Part shown: positions 13,101-25,700 of the stretch, one piece after another
How positions within the stretch are numbered: position 1 is the stretch's first letter
Layout: the number at the start of each line of letters is the position of its first letter
Assembly: GCA_016858145.1 (NCBI GenBank)
Contig: JAEHOE010000037.1
Coordinates: 372,001 to 436,000 of the forward strand
From: Edaphochlamys debaryana
Lineage: Eukaryota > Chlorophyta > Chlorophyceae > Chlamydomonadales
Direction: 5' to 3'
DNA length: 64,000 nt
Made by a program: the position numbers and the translations under genes
The notes under the pieces: model-generated
Databases searched by the model: none
What the model was told of the DNA's origin: nothing
The model's input: the letters and a program-made list of their open reading frames with translations, nothing else

Positions 13101-16100
13101 AGCGGGGCAGGGCGGGGAGGAGCTGAGGTGGCGGGCCCTGCGAGTGCAGGGAGACCTCTGGCAGATCCATCAGCCCGCGAGGACTCCCGTGCTTTGCACC
13201 CTTGTACCTTCGCTGGCTCGCGTTCGTTCCCAACGACCCCAATCAGGAGTACAGCTGGGGTACTCGAGCTGCCGCCACACTACAGTCCATCCCGCAGGAC
13301 ACCAAGCTGCCGCCACACCACATCACACATACATGTGCCGCGTGCCCCGCTCACCGATGATGGTGCCCTCGGGGAAGTCCACCTCGATGGGCAGGTGGCC
13401 CTCGTCCGCCGGCAGCTTGTACTTGAGCTCGAGGTTGTCGTAGCCGTTGTTGACCACGTGGAAGATGGCCGTGGAGCGCAGGCCCAGAGGCACGGGCGGC
13501 AGCAGGCACTCGCGCACGTCGAACGCCAGCCTGCAGCCAGCGAAGCGGTGGCGGGGCGAGGCGGGGCTCAGACACAAAAGCGGACCGCTGGGCAAGGTGC
13601 GGCGCTGCTGCTGAGGCGCTGCTCCCCGGGTCTGCTTGGGAGCTGCAAAAATGCCAAGGCAAACGCTCGAAGGTCCGCTGGGACCCGTAGCGCAGTTTGC
13701 ATAGAGAGAACTTCAAGGCTCGTGCCCGCGCTCACCGGGGGTACTGGCCCACGCCCTGCACCTCGATGTTGAGGTACGGCTCGTCCCTGTCTCCGTCCAG
13801 GTAGACGGGGATGAGGGCCTCGTAGGTGCGCGAGTCGCGGGGGCAGAAGCGCAGCTGCACGCCCACCATCTCCTGGCCGCTGACCTGCGGGGGACAAGAC
13901 CGCGCGGAGGGCGTAACCGTCGGGTTCCAAGCGCTGACCGCTGTACATACCGGCAGCCGCTGAACCCCAAAGCCCTTAAATAGGGACACAGCGCACAGTC
14001 TGTCCTCAGAAAACTAGAGGTGCTGTCCTGCCCGAACCCGGTTTCAAGGTCCCCGGTCCTGCCTGCAGCTCCTGGAAGGGCATGAGGTCCATGGTGAAGA
14101 TGCCCTTGACGGGGCAGCCGGGCGCGTGCGGGGCCGCCACGGGCTCCCCGAAGGACACCGACACGGGGTCCGTCTCTGCAGCGGGTTGGAAGGGCGCACG
14201 GGGCAAAAGGTTGGCTGGGATAATGAAGGTGAAAGGGGCACAGCGGCAGGTATGAGACAGCGAACAAGCAAGGATCGGGGGCTGTGTGGCGGAGAGCGAG
14301 TGGCATGGGCTGGGGCAGGGGCAGGGGTCAGAGCTGGCAGGGACGAGGGCTCTTTGTTGGGGACCAACGTACCGTGGTTGGTGACGTACAGGTCGATGTT
14401 GTACGGCGCCTTGACCTGGTTGGAGCGGATGACGATCTTGGTCCCAAAGTCGAGAAGCGTCCGGGACAGGATGATCCGCGGCGTCTCGCCCTTGCCCGTC
14501 GCGACCTGGGGCAAGACGCAAGAGGGAGGGGCGGGCGGATGAGCACGAGAAAGGGCGCAGTTTCTGATCAGCTCATTATCCGTGAAGACTAGCGCGATAG
14601 AGGTGCTGCTTGACCGGTGTGCGTACCGGTGACCAGACGGGCACCGCACCTTGCGCACTGGGGGCACGGAGTAGGTCCCCGATGTGATGAGCGTGAAGCA
14701 CAGCTCCACGTCCTTCTCGCCCTGCTCCGAGGGCCGGAAGTTGAGCAGCAGCGGCAGCTCCTTGTTGGGCAGGATGGTGATCTTGTACTTGTAGCCCTCG
14801 TTGGCTGGGGATGGGAGGAGAGGCGAGGCGGGAAAGCGGGCACGCAAGGGTGAGTTCTGACTTCTGAGCCTCCCACATCACGGCACGCCCGGCCTGCAAT
14901 CAACTCTACTGCGGCTGCTTCAGACTGCGAAAATAGCTGGACTCGGACCCACTCGGTGCCCGAAAGCCCAGGGACGATGACTGCCGCCGGCTGCCGCCGC
15001 GGCTGCCTCGCGCGCTGCCGAAGCGGCTGCCCAACACCATGGCGCCCGTGGCGCCTATGGCCTCCAGAGGCGACGCCTCGTAGTCCTCCGTGCTCCACGC
15101 GTCCTTGGGGCACAGCAGCTGGAACTCGGCGTGTTGCACCAGGTCCACCATGAGCGTGGCCGACACGGGGGACGTGTTGCGCAGCGTCAGCGGCAGCCGG
15201 GAGGAGCTGCCCACGAACACGGTGCCGAAGTTGAACTCGTCCTGCGGTGGTGGCAAGACGGTGGCGAGAGGGGAAGGTGGGGAGGAGGCAGGGGCGGGTG
15301 CGTCAGGGGACTCGGGGCAGGGTCGCGCTTGGCCGGCACAGCGTTCGGGCAGCTGTGGCGTGCGCTGTCCGCAGGGGTGGCGGTGAGCTTGGTGCGCCGC
15401 AAGCCGCCCGGCGCCCCAGACCCCACCAGTTGAGGGCCGAGGCTTAACCCCTTCAGCCTCAGGCCGAGCCCACACCGTCTGGTGCATGGTCATCCGCACG
15501 CACCTGGTCGACGTCCACGTTGGGGATGACGGCTTCCACGCGGAAGGGGATGCGCACCACATTGCCGCCGCGCATCTCCAGCACCGCAGTGGACACCATC
15601 ACCCCCGGCTCGTTGGCCGTGAAGAACACCTCCACGTCCAGCGTCTCGTCGGCTGCGATGCGGCCCGTGTTGGGCTTGATCGTGAGCTGGGTTACACGAA
15701 GGGAAGAGGACAGGGGAACGTGAGTAGGTGGCGGTGAGCGAGGACGCAAGGGCGCGAGACAGCACGTGGGGGTGCTGTTACATGGAGGCGGTGGAGTCTG
15801 GGTGACAGGGGCAGAGGCAGGGCGCTGGGAGAAGGGAGTCACGAGGCTCTTGCTTGTGGCGTTTGGCAAGCCTCACCATGTCGTTGGCGTGGAAGCGGAA
15901 GGCCGTGTCGCGGTTGCCGTAGTTCTTGATCTGCAGCATGGTGGACTGCTGCGTGCCCACGGGCACCACGGGCGCCGCCAGCTCGCGGTCCTTGGGCCGC
16001 ACGTTGCCCTCGGGCAGCTCCCCGGCCATGGCCACACGCTTGGGCGCCTCGCCTGCAAGGGGTTGTGGTTGCGACGAGGCGGAGGGGTGTACTCAGCATC

Positions 16101-19100
16101 AGGCTGGCCGGAATCCGCACGGTAGGAGAAATGTTGTGGCGCAAGACGGGCCCAGACGGTGAAACCAGCCGGCCAGGGGTCGCACACAGGCCCGGGACAA
16201 GCCACAAGCAGTACCGGTAAGCCGGGGGTTGTTCAGTACGTGCGACGCACGCACCTCCGACCATCTTGACGATCAGGTGGCCTTCTTGCTTTGGCGGCCC
16301 CAGCATGTCGGGCGCCCAGCGCACCACCACCTCCACCGAGGACTGGCTGCGGATGGTGCCGCCGTTGCCGCCCGTGATCTGCAGCCGTGAGAGCAACACG
16401 GGGTAAGCAACCTGGCAACAGGTATACCGCAAGAGCGCTGGCCACTTCTGAGGCAGAGGCTGTGACGGCATGCCACGCTGAGCCCCCGGCCTGCTTACGA
16501 GGAAGGTGGGGTTGGTGGACTCGACGCTGAAGGTGACGGGGAACTTGTGGGGGTTATCCAGGATGAGGACCCGCTCCACGGACTCGTCCCAGTTGTCGAG
16601 GGAGAACTGCGCGGCAGCAACCAGAGGCACGGCTTGACGCACTCAGAGCCGTTAGATGCCCTCGACCACCAAGGGCACATCACCAAGCTCCAAGCTCTCT
16701 AAGGGTGAAGCAAGCACGACATGGCTTCGTGCCAACCGGGCAATCTGCCTAACTGCCAAGGCTGCGGCCAACCTGGAAAGTGAGGTCCTCGGCCGAGAAG
16801 TCCAGGTTGACCGGTACGATGTCGGCTGACAGCGGAAACGACAGCACGTGGTTGCCGTTGACCACGTACTCGATCTTCTCGTTGACCGAGCGGATCTCGT
16901 GCGCCTGCGTGTTGATACCGACACATCAAGCTCAACTGACAAGCCCCACGCCCAGCCCCAACCCCCAAACCTCAACCCTTCAAGCCGTTCAACCCTGCCG
17001 CAACACTTCGTTCTCTCAAGGGCAACAACGCCCGCGCGCACCCACCTGCAGCACCAGCGGGAATTGCGCGCGTGCGCCCGGCGGGATGACCTGGGAGACG
17101 GCGGGGCTGTCCCTCAGCATCTCCAGCTGCTTGATGTCCAGCACCACGTTGATGTGCGTGTCCAGCGTGTTGGCCACCACCAGGTGCCGTGTGTTGGTGG
17201 AACCCATGGACACCTGGCGGGGGTGGAGGGGGGGCAGAGAGGGAGGGAGGAAGAGGGGGGTAAGCTCAAGGAGCGCAAGAGGCAGAGCACACATCCAGGA
17301 TGCTAAGGCGGTGACGGTGGCAACGTGGGCCAGGGGCAGCCCAGGACCTTAGTGTGTGCTCCGTCCTGTGGATAAGTTTGCCGAGCAGCCCGGTGGCAGG
17401 GCCGTTTCCCTTCCCCTCACGCGCTGCTGCGCTCACCTTGCCGAAGTCCACCACCCGCGGGCCCACCACCAGTCGCGCCAGTTCCTCCTTGCTCAGCTCC
17501 CGAGAGCACTGCGCTCGGGGCACGAGGCAGCAAACACCATGAGCTGGTACCAGCACCCCCAGTCCCCCGCCCCTCCTCCCTCCCACCCACCCATCCAGAC
17601 AACCCGCGTTTCCCCAACCAGCCCCACACGCGAACAAACAGCGGCATCACGTCTAGCCTGGTGGCTCACGTCGATTCGCTCCTGCTCGGTGACCGGCCGC
17701 GGCTTCCACTGGTGCGTGCCTTCCAGGTCGGCAGCGCCCAACTGCCGCAGCATCTTGGGCGCCGCCTCCTTGCTGCCGTCCACCCGCCACAGGGGGTCCA
17801 CCGTGCGGGGCAGCTGCGGCGTCACAGGAGGGGCGCAGCACAGGTGAGAAGGGCCGCCGCATCAGGGCCCGGCCCGGCCCCTCCTAGACGCGGTGTAACG
17901 TGTAAGGCGGGTGCCGCCGCCCCTTTGCAAGTATCTCCATAGCAGTTATCACCCGACGCCTTCACCACGTGCCTGTGGCTCCGGGGGCACCAGGCCGCTG
18001 CGTGTGTCCATGCCGAGGTTCACGTCGTCCTCCGCCACCTGCTCAGGCAAGAGAACGTGTTGTGACGGAAAGCCAACGACCTCGTCCTCTGGCGTCAGCG
18101 CAAGCGGACCGGCAGGCTCGCTCCGCGGCGATAGCTAAACACGCAGGGCGTGTGCGACCGGTACGGCACTCACCCGCCGGCTGTTCCTGCCTGTTTCGCC
18201 CCTCCGTGCGGTTCGCATGGCAGTGGTTGCCTTGTCCTTGATGGCCCCCAGCGCCGCCGCCTCATTGCGGGAGAAGGTGTTGCGGTTGGTGGTGTCGGCG
18301 TACGTGTCGGCCAGCTCGGGCTTCTCCCACGGCTTGGCCAGCAGGCGGTTGCTCTTCTTCTTGGCCTCGATGGTGGATAGCATGGCCTGGCGGGTGCGGG
18401 ACACCACTCACAGTGTTTGATTCCACGCCGGCGTGCATCGACGTTCCAGACCTATCTTAAGCTCTGTTGACAACGGTTTTAGGCCCGTGCCTGGCGTGCC
18501 TTGCCTCCTCACACCGCTCAACACGCACCAACCCGCCGACGGCCGGCAACCCGGGGCTCAGAACACCGGGTCCTCGCCAACGCCTCTCCCCACAGAACAC
18601 AAGGGCATCATCGGTTGCTCGGACTGCAACGGAGCCCGAACGACACCCTGTATCTGTGTCTGCATCGGGCCCCTGCCTGCCGCACCTGCTCCTCGTCCAC
18701 GAAGCGCTTGGGCTTCTCGAAGTCCGCGGGCAGCTTGTCGGTGCCCCCCACCAGGGGCTGCTTCTCGCCCACACGCAGGCTGCTGCCCACCAGGTCCAGA
18801 GTGAGCGACTGGATCGGCACGCCGTCCTCGCCCATCACCTGAAAGAGGGACCACACGCGTCTCAGCATCTCCCAAGGGGACCCTGCGTGTGCATGATCCC
18901 GGCTTTCCTCAAGCCCCGCAGGCACCCGCTCGCCCTGCCGTCCCGCACTCCGCACCCTGCAACCCGCACACTCTGCAACCCGGAGGGGCCCCAAGCCAGC
19001 CCCGCGGCCACCTTGATAGGTATGGTGCCCGTGTGGCGGCCCATGGCCTTGGGCTGGTACCGCACCAGCACCTGCACACTGCCGCCCGGGAGCACCGAGC

Positions 19101-21795
19101 CGCTGGCCGGCTCCACGGAGAAATAGGGTGTGGCCTTGACCATCTGCAAGGCGGCAGCCCAACAGCATCGGGAGGTAGGTCAGCTGAGCATGCAGGGCAC
19201 GGGCAGCAGGGCTGTCAGCTAGCCGCTCGGCTTCAGGGGTTTCGGGTTTAGCGGCTGCTGCTTGGCTTAGTACTAGCTGGCAGCTGGCTGGGTGGCCGGC
19301 CTCGACCCTTGCAGGTTGCAGCGCACCTGGAACCTCGCCGTCATGACGGTGTTTGTGTTGCTGAGCGTCAGAAGCTGGTCGGCCCAGCCGTGCGTGGGCA
19401 CGTCACCGAACTGCAGTGCCCCCGCGGGGCTCAGCCGCAGGCCGCCCGGCATGCCGCGCGCGCGGATGGGCAGCTTCAGCTTGGCCGGCAGGCCCAGGAG
19501 CTCCACCACGGCGAAGTACTCGTACCCGCGCATGGCCTGCATGATTGGACGAGCAGCGCACGTGGGTGGGTACGGCACTTGCATGGACCGTTTACAGTGT
19601 CTTCACGGCCCCAGCACGCGCTCAAGGTGGAGTCCAACCTTCCCCTGAGGGTCGTACGCTCGTACCTGGTCTGAGCTGGGCACGAGCGTGTTGAAGCCCT
19701 TCTGCTGGGGCGGGGCGGTGGGCGTGTAGCGTACGGCCACGGAGGCCTTGCCGTACGGCGGCACCACGCCCGACAGGGGCGTCACGTGGAAGGGGTTGTC
19801 CCCGGTGGAGCGCGCCTTCTGGCGCTGGCGGGCCGCCATGATGACGTCAGCGTAGGGGTCCGCGGGGTCGGCATTGGCGGCTGCGTCGTCGTCCACCTGT
19901 AGGGATGAGTACCGTACCCACGTGAGGTATTACTTGGCCGGCACAGGCTTTACTGCCCAAGCACCGCCGCAGCTCGGTCCGTTGAGCCAGGGCCCGACCC
20001 CCCTGCCCGCTTGCTCAGGCAGCCCCGCCAAAGCATCGCATGCTGAGCCCCACCTTGGACCGCATCTCCGCCAGCGTGCCGTAGCTGATGATGTACCGCG
20101 CCTCCACGGGCCCGTTGTTGAACAGCACCATGTGCCGCTCCGTGGCCTGGCCGTAGTACAGCGAGCCAAAGTCCAGCTGCGGGCGGAGCGAGAGGGTAAA
20201 GGTCATGGGCGGGTGCCCTCAATGACGCTTGCGCTGTCGCGTGCTGCACCCTTTCCGCTGCCTCCCGATTTCACCGCCTGCCTTGACGCTCCGCTAGCTT
20301 TGCACGCCATGCCCAGCCCGACTCTCCGCTTGCAGCCGATCCTCTCTGCCGGCCGCACTGCGGCCCCCTGCAACCCCCTGCCCGGCCCCGCGCTTGCCTC
20401 CCCCATGATGGCCCCGCTGTCGTCCAGCAAGTCGAAGCTCTGCTTGACGGCCGTGGCGGTAAGGCTCATCTTCTTGGGCTCTGGGCCCACGTACACCACC
20501 ACCTCCCCAGCCACGCTGCCCGGGTCGCCCACGGTGAGCGTCACCGTCACCTCCGTGCCGCTGCCCGGGTCCAGGCTGCCGCTGGCCGGCGTGATCGTGA
20601 GCGGGAGCGACCTGCACAGGTCAACAACACGGGTCGCTTTGTAAGGGTCCCAAGGTCCCGGGCCGTGCTCTCGGGCGCTTGCGCCAGCGTCGATGAGCCG
20701 GCCTGGCGGTCTGAATGGGTTCGCAGTTCATGGGTTTTGGAGGGGGGAAGGGGCAAGGGGGGATGCTAGGAGGCGCACCTGTCGTAGTCTATCCGGAAGG
20801 GGCTGGGCGCCGCGCCGTCGTTGATCAGCTGGAAGCAGCGCGAGGCTTTGCTCTCCGCCGGGAGCACCCCCAGGTTGAGGTCGCCCACGATGCGGACCGT
20901 GGCGCGGGGGACCGAGGCCTTGACCTGCGCCAGGGCCAGGCAGGGCGGTACCGGTAGCGGGTCAGTGGTGCGTGTGTGCAAACACGAGGGCCTCAGGGCG
21001 CACACCCAAGCCCGGGCCCTGGTCCTGGCTGAGAGAGACACGTCCATAGCCGCACCTGCAGGTCATAGTTCCCCCCGTCCGTCTGGATGGTGATCTTATC
21101 CTGCACGTACTGCCGCTCCGGCTCGAACTTCTCGCCGTCGAAGAAGACCTGCGGCAGACCCCCGTGCGCAGGCCGGTTGGGAGCTTGCTCAGCTCGCCGC
21201 CATGGACCAGAGGACCACACATGGCAACCAATACCCCCTCGACTAGCTGCGGTCCCCAAGCACCGTGGCGGCCCTCCAGGGCCCCCGGTTGGCGCTGCTG
21301 TTACGCAGCAGAGCCTGCCCCCTTGCTGGCCAGCGCCGCCCTTCCTCCCCTTGGGCTGGACCCCCGAGAGCCTGCCCTGAGTCTGCCTGGCCTGGCCTGG
21401 TCTCATTTGGAGCCGTCTCGGAGAAAGACCCCACAGCCATCTGTATGGCCCAGGAGCTCGTAGGCTGGGGGCCCGACGACCCCCACGCACCTCGAACCGG
21501 GTCTCCAGCCCTCCCGCCAGGACCTGAGGCTGGAAGAACTCCCGCAGCGCAAAGTACTTTGTTTTCGGCGGCCTGACCTTCACCGTACGCTTCCGAGCGT
21601 CCAAGTTCTGCGACGGCAGAACACAGCGACGAAAGCTCGCCAAACGCCGCTGCATGTTGCCTCGCCCCAAGGCCAGCCGGACTTCCATAAGCTGCGCGGT
21701 CCTCTTACCCTAACCGTAACCCATTGGGATAGGATTTGGCCGCTCTCCACGTTCGCGAAGTCCAGCGATGCTGGGGTGACTTGCAGGTTCGCCAT
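4184..21795 (-). CDS. CFAP47: Cilia- and flagella-associated protein 47 (central apparatus)
   Basis: Large ASH/MSP-type beta-sandwich repeat protein of motile cilia, linked to the central-pair apparatus. About 47 exons give roughly 2,980 residues, close to the human protein (about 3,190). The start ATG at 21795 is in an AAATGG context; exon 1 is 21709-21795 and exon 2 is 21491-21607. Repeated beta-sandwich domains fill the N-terminal half. A calponin-homology domain lies at about residues 1,510-1,740 (exons 12279-12680, 11760-11948, 11363-11552, 11079-11222, 10761-10915), with WNATVLQIFKVFVLGRV and DPDPQDMMVFVLYL, matching the CH region of human CFAP47 (CHDC2). More ASH-like domains follow. 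The last exon (4184 to about 4888) has the family ending, with LQATEPDLDGTLTIE, YVPPTPAQFTASVDHKINPA and GKNYVGANMKAT. HYDIN was considered, but the CH segment and C-terminus fit CFAP47. Two introns end in long C-rich repeats. Confidence 0.93.
7005..7060. repeat. G-rich microsatellite inside a CFAP47 intron
   Basis: Runs of five or more G broken by single T on the plus strand. Read on the gene strand it is a C-rich tract that leads straight into the CAG acceptor of the CFAP47 exon ending near 7005. Confidence 0.8.
7908..8002. repeat. (GGGGGA)n microsatellite inside a CFAP47 intron
   Basis: About 15 near-perfect hexamer units on the plus strand, (CCCCCT)n on the coding strand. It abuts the acceptor of the exon ending near 7904, so it replaces the usual polypyrimidine tract. 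Length is probably variable between strains. Confidence 0.9.
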
Positions 21796-22731
21796 TTCTG
21801 CGCTCCTCGCGTCCCCCAGTCGTTCTATCCTTTAGTCTAATAGATGCTGGAGCCTAGGTCACGCGGTGTCGGCATGCTTGCCCCTCTCGAAGGGCTCGCA
21901 TCTCGGCCTCGTTTCGGTGTTAAAAGCGCTCGCCTGTACAGTGAAGGAGCTTATGCAGATAAGAGTCTTCAGGAATACTGTCCTCCGGGAACGCGGGGGC
22001 CCTTGCCGGCTGTGCACGCCACACGAACCCATTGCGGTAACCCGCGGCCCCCTCGACCTCCCGCGTTGGCCTCCGCTTCTCACGGCACTCCAAGCCCCTC
22101 ACCTCCGCCTTTCCTTGACTTGTCATCGCAACATATTGACGCCGAGATGCACTACAGAAGGTCCCCGTCTTGAGCCGATGAGCCCAGGCGAGCATGGCCA
22201 CTGGCGACTCCTTCTAGGTCGCTGGGGGGGTCGGGCACGGGAGCGCCCCGAACACGCGGCGTACCTTTCGGCGATGTGCCAGGCAGGCTAAAAGGCAAGA
22301 GCGCCGAGGGTCTGCTGTGAGCGCTTGACAGCCGCAAGTCCCGTCGTTGGGTAAAAAGGGGGCAAAGCCAGGCCCAAGCCGGGACCAAGCCACGACCAAG
22401 CACTCCTTGCCCTGCCTTGTCAATTCAAGCTTCCGCTGCAGTCAGGTGAGTCAGTTTACTGGTGAGCAAGCTCTAAGACGAGCTCCATGCCCGGCCGTTG
22501 GTTCGCGTGGGCTACCGCATTCCCCACAGCATGCCCTCAACATGCATCCATCGATCACTGACACCAAGTCTATTCCATCACTGAGTTTTGTCTTTAACAG
22601 CCCGTCAGCCCCACAGCGCACCCTTTGCAGCGCGTGGGCTCCTAACCCTAGCCTCGCCACACGCAGCTGCAGCATTGTCCTGCCCCTAAACCCATGCCAA
22701 ATGCATCCACGCGCGCCCAAACCCTGCAGCC
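21796..22731. other. Intergenic: CFAP47 promoter and CCDC39 3' flank
   Basis: About 940 bases between two minus-strand cilia genes. It should contain the CCDC39 3' untranslated region and the CFAP47 promoter. I found no TGTAA on the minus strand here and no ORF with family resemblance. Confidence 0.6.
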
Positions 22732-25700
22732 TTATGCCCCGAGCTGTATCGTGCGGATCGCTGGCCCTGGCCCTGGCGGCGGCCGCGAGCCCAGCCCGCT
22801 GCGGTTGCTCCGCTGGCTGCTAGCCGCCGACCGCACGCTCCCTCCACTCCCCCCCGAGCGCGCAGACTGCGGCCGGCTGCCGTTCGACGAGGACGGTGCG
22901 CTGTTGCCCGTGGGCAGCCGGATGCCCGCCGCTTCGCAGGCCTCCAGAATGGCGGCCCCGGGGTTGGCAGCGGCCAGGCCCTTAAGCTCCAGCAGCATAG
23001 CCCGGGTCACGTCCCGCACCTCGGCCAGCTCAATGTCGGCCCCCTGGGGCGTGTCCGGCCCCAGCCCCATCTTGGCCCGCAGCTTGTCCGTCCGCGCCAG
23101 CGCCCGCCCCAGCTTCTCCCGCTGCTCCTCCAGCTGCCGCGTGGACTCGTTGCGTCGCCGGGACATGTCGTCCACCAGGGACTGAAGGGAGCGCTGCTCG
23201 GCCGCCAGGTTGGACAGGCGCGACTCGGCGGCTTGGATGTCGCCGGCAATGGCGGCCTCGTCGGCGCGCCGCGCCTTGAGCTTGTCGTACGCCTTGTCCA
23301 GCTTCTCACGAAGCGCAGACCGCTCCTCGAACGCCTCCTTGCTGCTCACCTGCACACAGGGAGGAGGCGGGCGCGAGGGCGGTGAGCACGTGGGTTGAGC
23401 TGAGCTGGTTTGCAGCACCGGCGGTAAAGGAAGCCGGCCCCGGCCTGCACACAAGCCCCGACCCACATCGCACGCCGTTGCGTGCAGCTGTCACAGAATA
23501 CCCAAGCCGGCCCCCGCGCACCTTCTTGTACGAGTGCGAGAAGTTGGTGTTACAGGCCATGAGCTGAGCCACGGTGGCCTCCAGCGCCGCCACCTCCTTC
23601 TCGGCCACGCGGATGCGATTGTCCAGGTCGTCGCCCTCGCGCTGCAGCTCCTCCCGCTCCTGCGCCGCCTTGATGACGTAATAGGCCTGGCTGCGCTCCT
23701 CGCCGTCCTCCTCCGTGGCGCCGCGGTGCTTGGCCGCGATGATCTCGAACTTGGACTGCAGCTTCTCGCAGCGGATCAGGCGCTCCTTGAGCTCCAGCGT
23801 GATGCGGTGCACGTCCTCGCGCAGCAGGCGCAGCTCGGCGCGCAGGCCGTCCCTGCAGGGACACAGGCGGCGGCGGGCGCGTTGGGAACTATGTGGTGAT
23901 GCTTCTGGTGTTGGTTGGGGTGCACATACAAGGGGCAGCACACACGGGACGCCAGCGCGGTGCTTATGCACCAACCGTCCAATGCAGGCCCCCAGACCAA
24001 AGCCCCCAGAGAACAGAGCGCAGGCCCACCTGTGCACCTCGACCTCCTGCTTCCGCTCCTCCATGCTCAGCGCCAGCTGCGCCTTGCGGTTCTCCAAGCT
24101 GAACACCTCATCCGCGTGCGCCGCCAGGATGTCCCGCAGCCGCTTCACCTCCAGCGCCAGCACATCGTGGTCCACCAGCGCCTTCTCGCGCGAGTCCACC
24201 GCGGCCTTGACCTGCGTAGGAAACACAGGGTATCATGGGTTAGAGGTCCCGCTACGGCGTGATGCTAGATGCAACCTTGGGGCACCCCGGGGCTGAAAGG
24301 CTACGTTGCAAAGGAGAGGGCTGGGGCTGGGGCTAGGATCGGGCGCAGGCTGGGCAGGGGCACCGCTTGTGTGAGAGTCGAGCGGTGACACGGCAAAGAG
24401 CGCACCTGGCGGGACACCATGTCGTTCTCGAGCTTAAGCGTGGAGATGGTCTCGTCGAGCTTGCCCCGGTCCGTGCGGAGCGTGTTGTTGGTGCGGCGGG
24501 CGGCCAGCAGGTCGTCCTCGGCGCGCTTGACCTGTCAGGAGCAGGGGGGAGGCAGGAGCGGCCTCGCAGGGTCAGCGGAGCCCGCAAGCCCAACACGCAG
24601 GCCGGCCCGGCAGCGTTGCCGTGTGCAGGCTACCCAGCTTCCCGAACAGAATTGCAGAGGTGGTATGACCACAACCAGTGCGCCCGACACACCTGCTCCA
24701 GCAGCATGGAGTGCTCGGCGTTGACGCCCTCCAGGATGCCCGTGAGCTTCTCAATGCGAGCGTTGAGCGCACGCGTCTCCTCCTCGCTGCGGACGCCCCC
24801 GGCGCGCGCCACCTTGCGCTCCATCTGCTGCAGCTGGAACTCGACATTGTACAGCAGCTCCTGCTGCCGTACAACCTGCTCGTCCAGCGCGTGGATGCGC
24901 GAGGCCAGGTTCTTGTTCTGGCCCTGCCCGCCGCTGCACGCAGACGGAAGAGTGGGCGGCAAGGGGCGTTAGGCTGACAGCAGGGATGCGGGACAGGGGC
25001 TTCGACTGGGGGTCGCGGGTGATGTGGGTCGGTTAAGTGCAGGACTTGCTTGCTGGCCAATCGGCCCTGCCGCCCTGCTGATGCTCAACATGCACCCGCA
25101 TGCTGCGGGCTGCTGGTATTGGGCGAAACCGTCGGCAGTCCCACCTGATCTCGCTGATGAGCTCTCGCTCCTTCTGCCGCAGGTCGAACAGCACCTGGCT
25201 GCGCCGGTACTGCTCCTTCTTGAGGAGCTCGTGCTCTTTGATTACGGCCCGCAGCCGCCCCTCCTCGCCTTTCCGCATCGACTCAAGCTCGGCGGCCTGC
25301 GGGACAGCGTGCGGGTGTCAGGTGTGAGACGGCCACACGTGACAGCTGACAGTGCTGACATGCGCTAGTCTCTACCACTCATAACCATAACCCTGCAGTT
25401 GGGCTGGCAAGCATAGGAGCCCAGGGGCCGCACAATGCAAGGTCCCTGCCCTCCTCTCCCGCGCACCTTGGCCTCCATCGAGTCCAGGTTGTTGAACTCC
25501 GTCTCCAGCTTGCGCTTCAGCACCACGAAGCGCTTGCGTGCCGCGTCCAGCCGTTGCCTGCGCGCAAGCAGGTCCAACGCATCGTGAAGGCCTGCCCGTC
25601 CTCAAGCACACCGGCACCCTCAGCAACTCTCCACCCCCGTCAACTAAGCCTCCCGCCTCACCGCTTCTTGTCCAGGTCCTCCCGCGCCTGCTTGTTCTCC

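Noticed and set aside
4184..21795. HYDIN as identity of the large ASH-repeat gene
   Set aside because: The position of the calponin-homology domain, total length and C-terminal motifs match CFAP47 rather than HYDIN, which is larger and ends differently.
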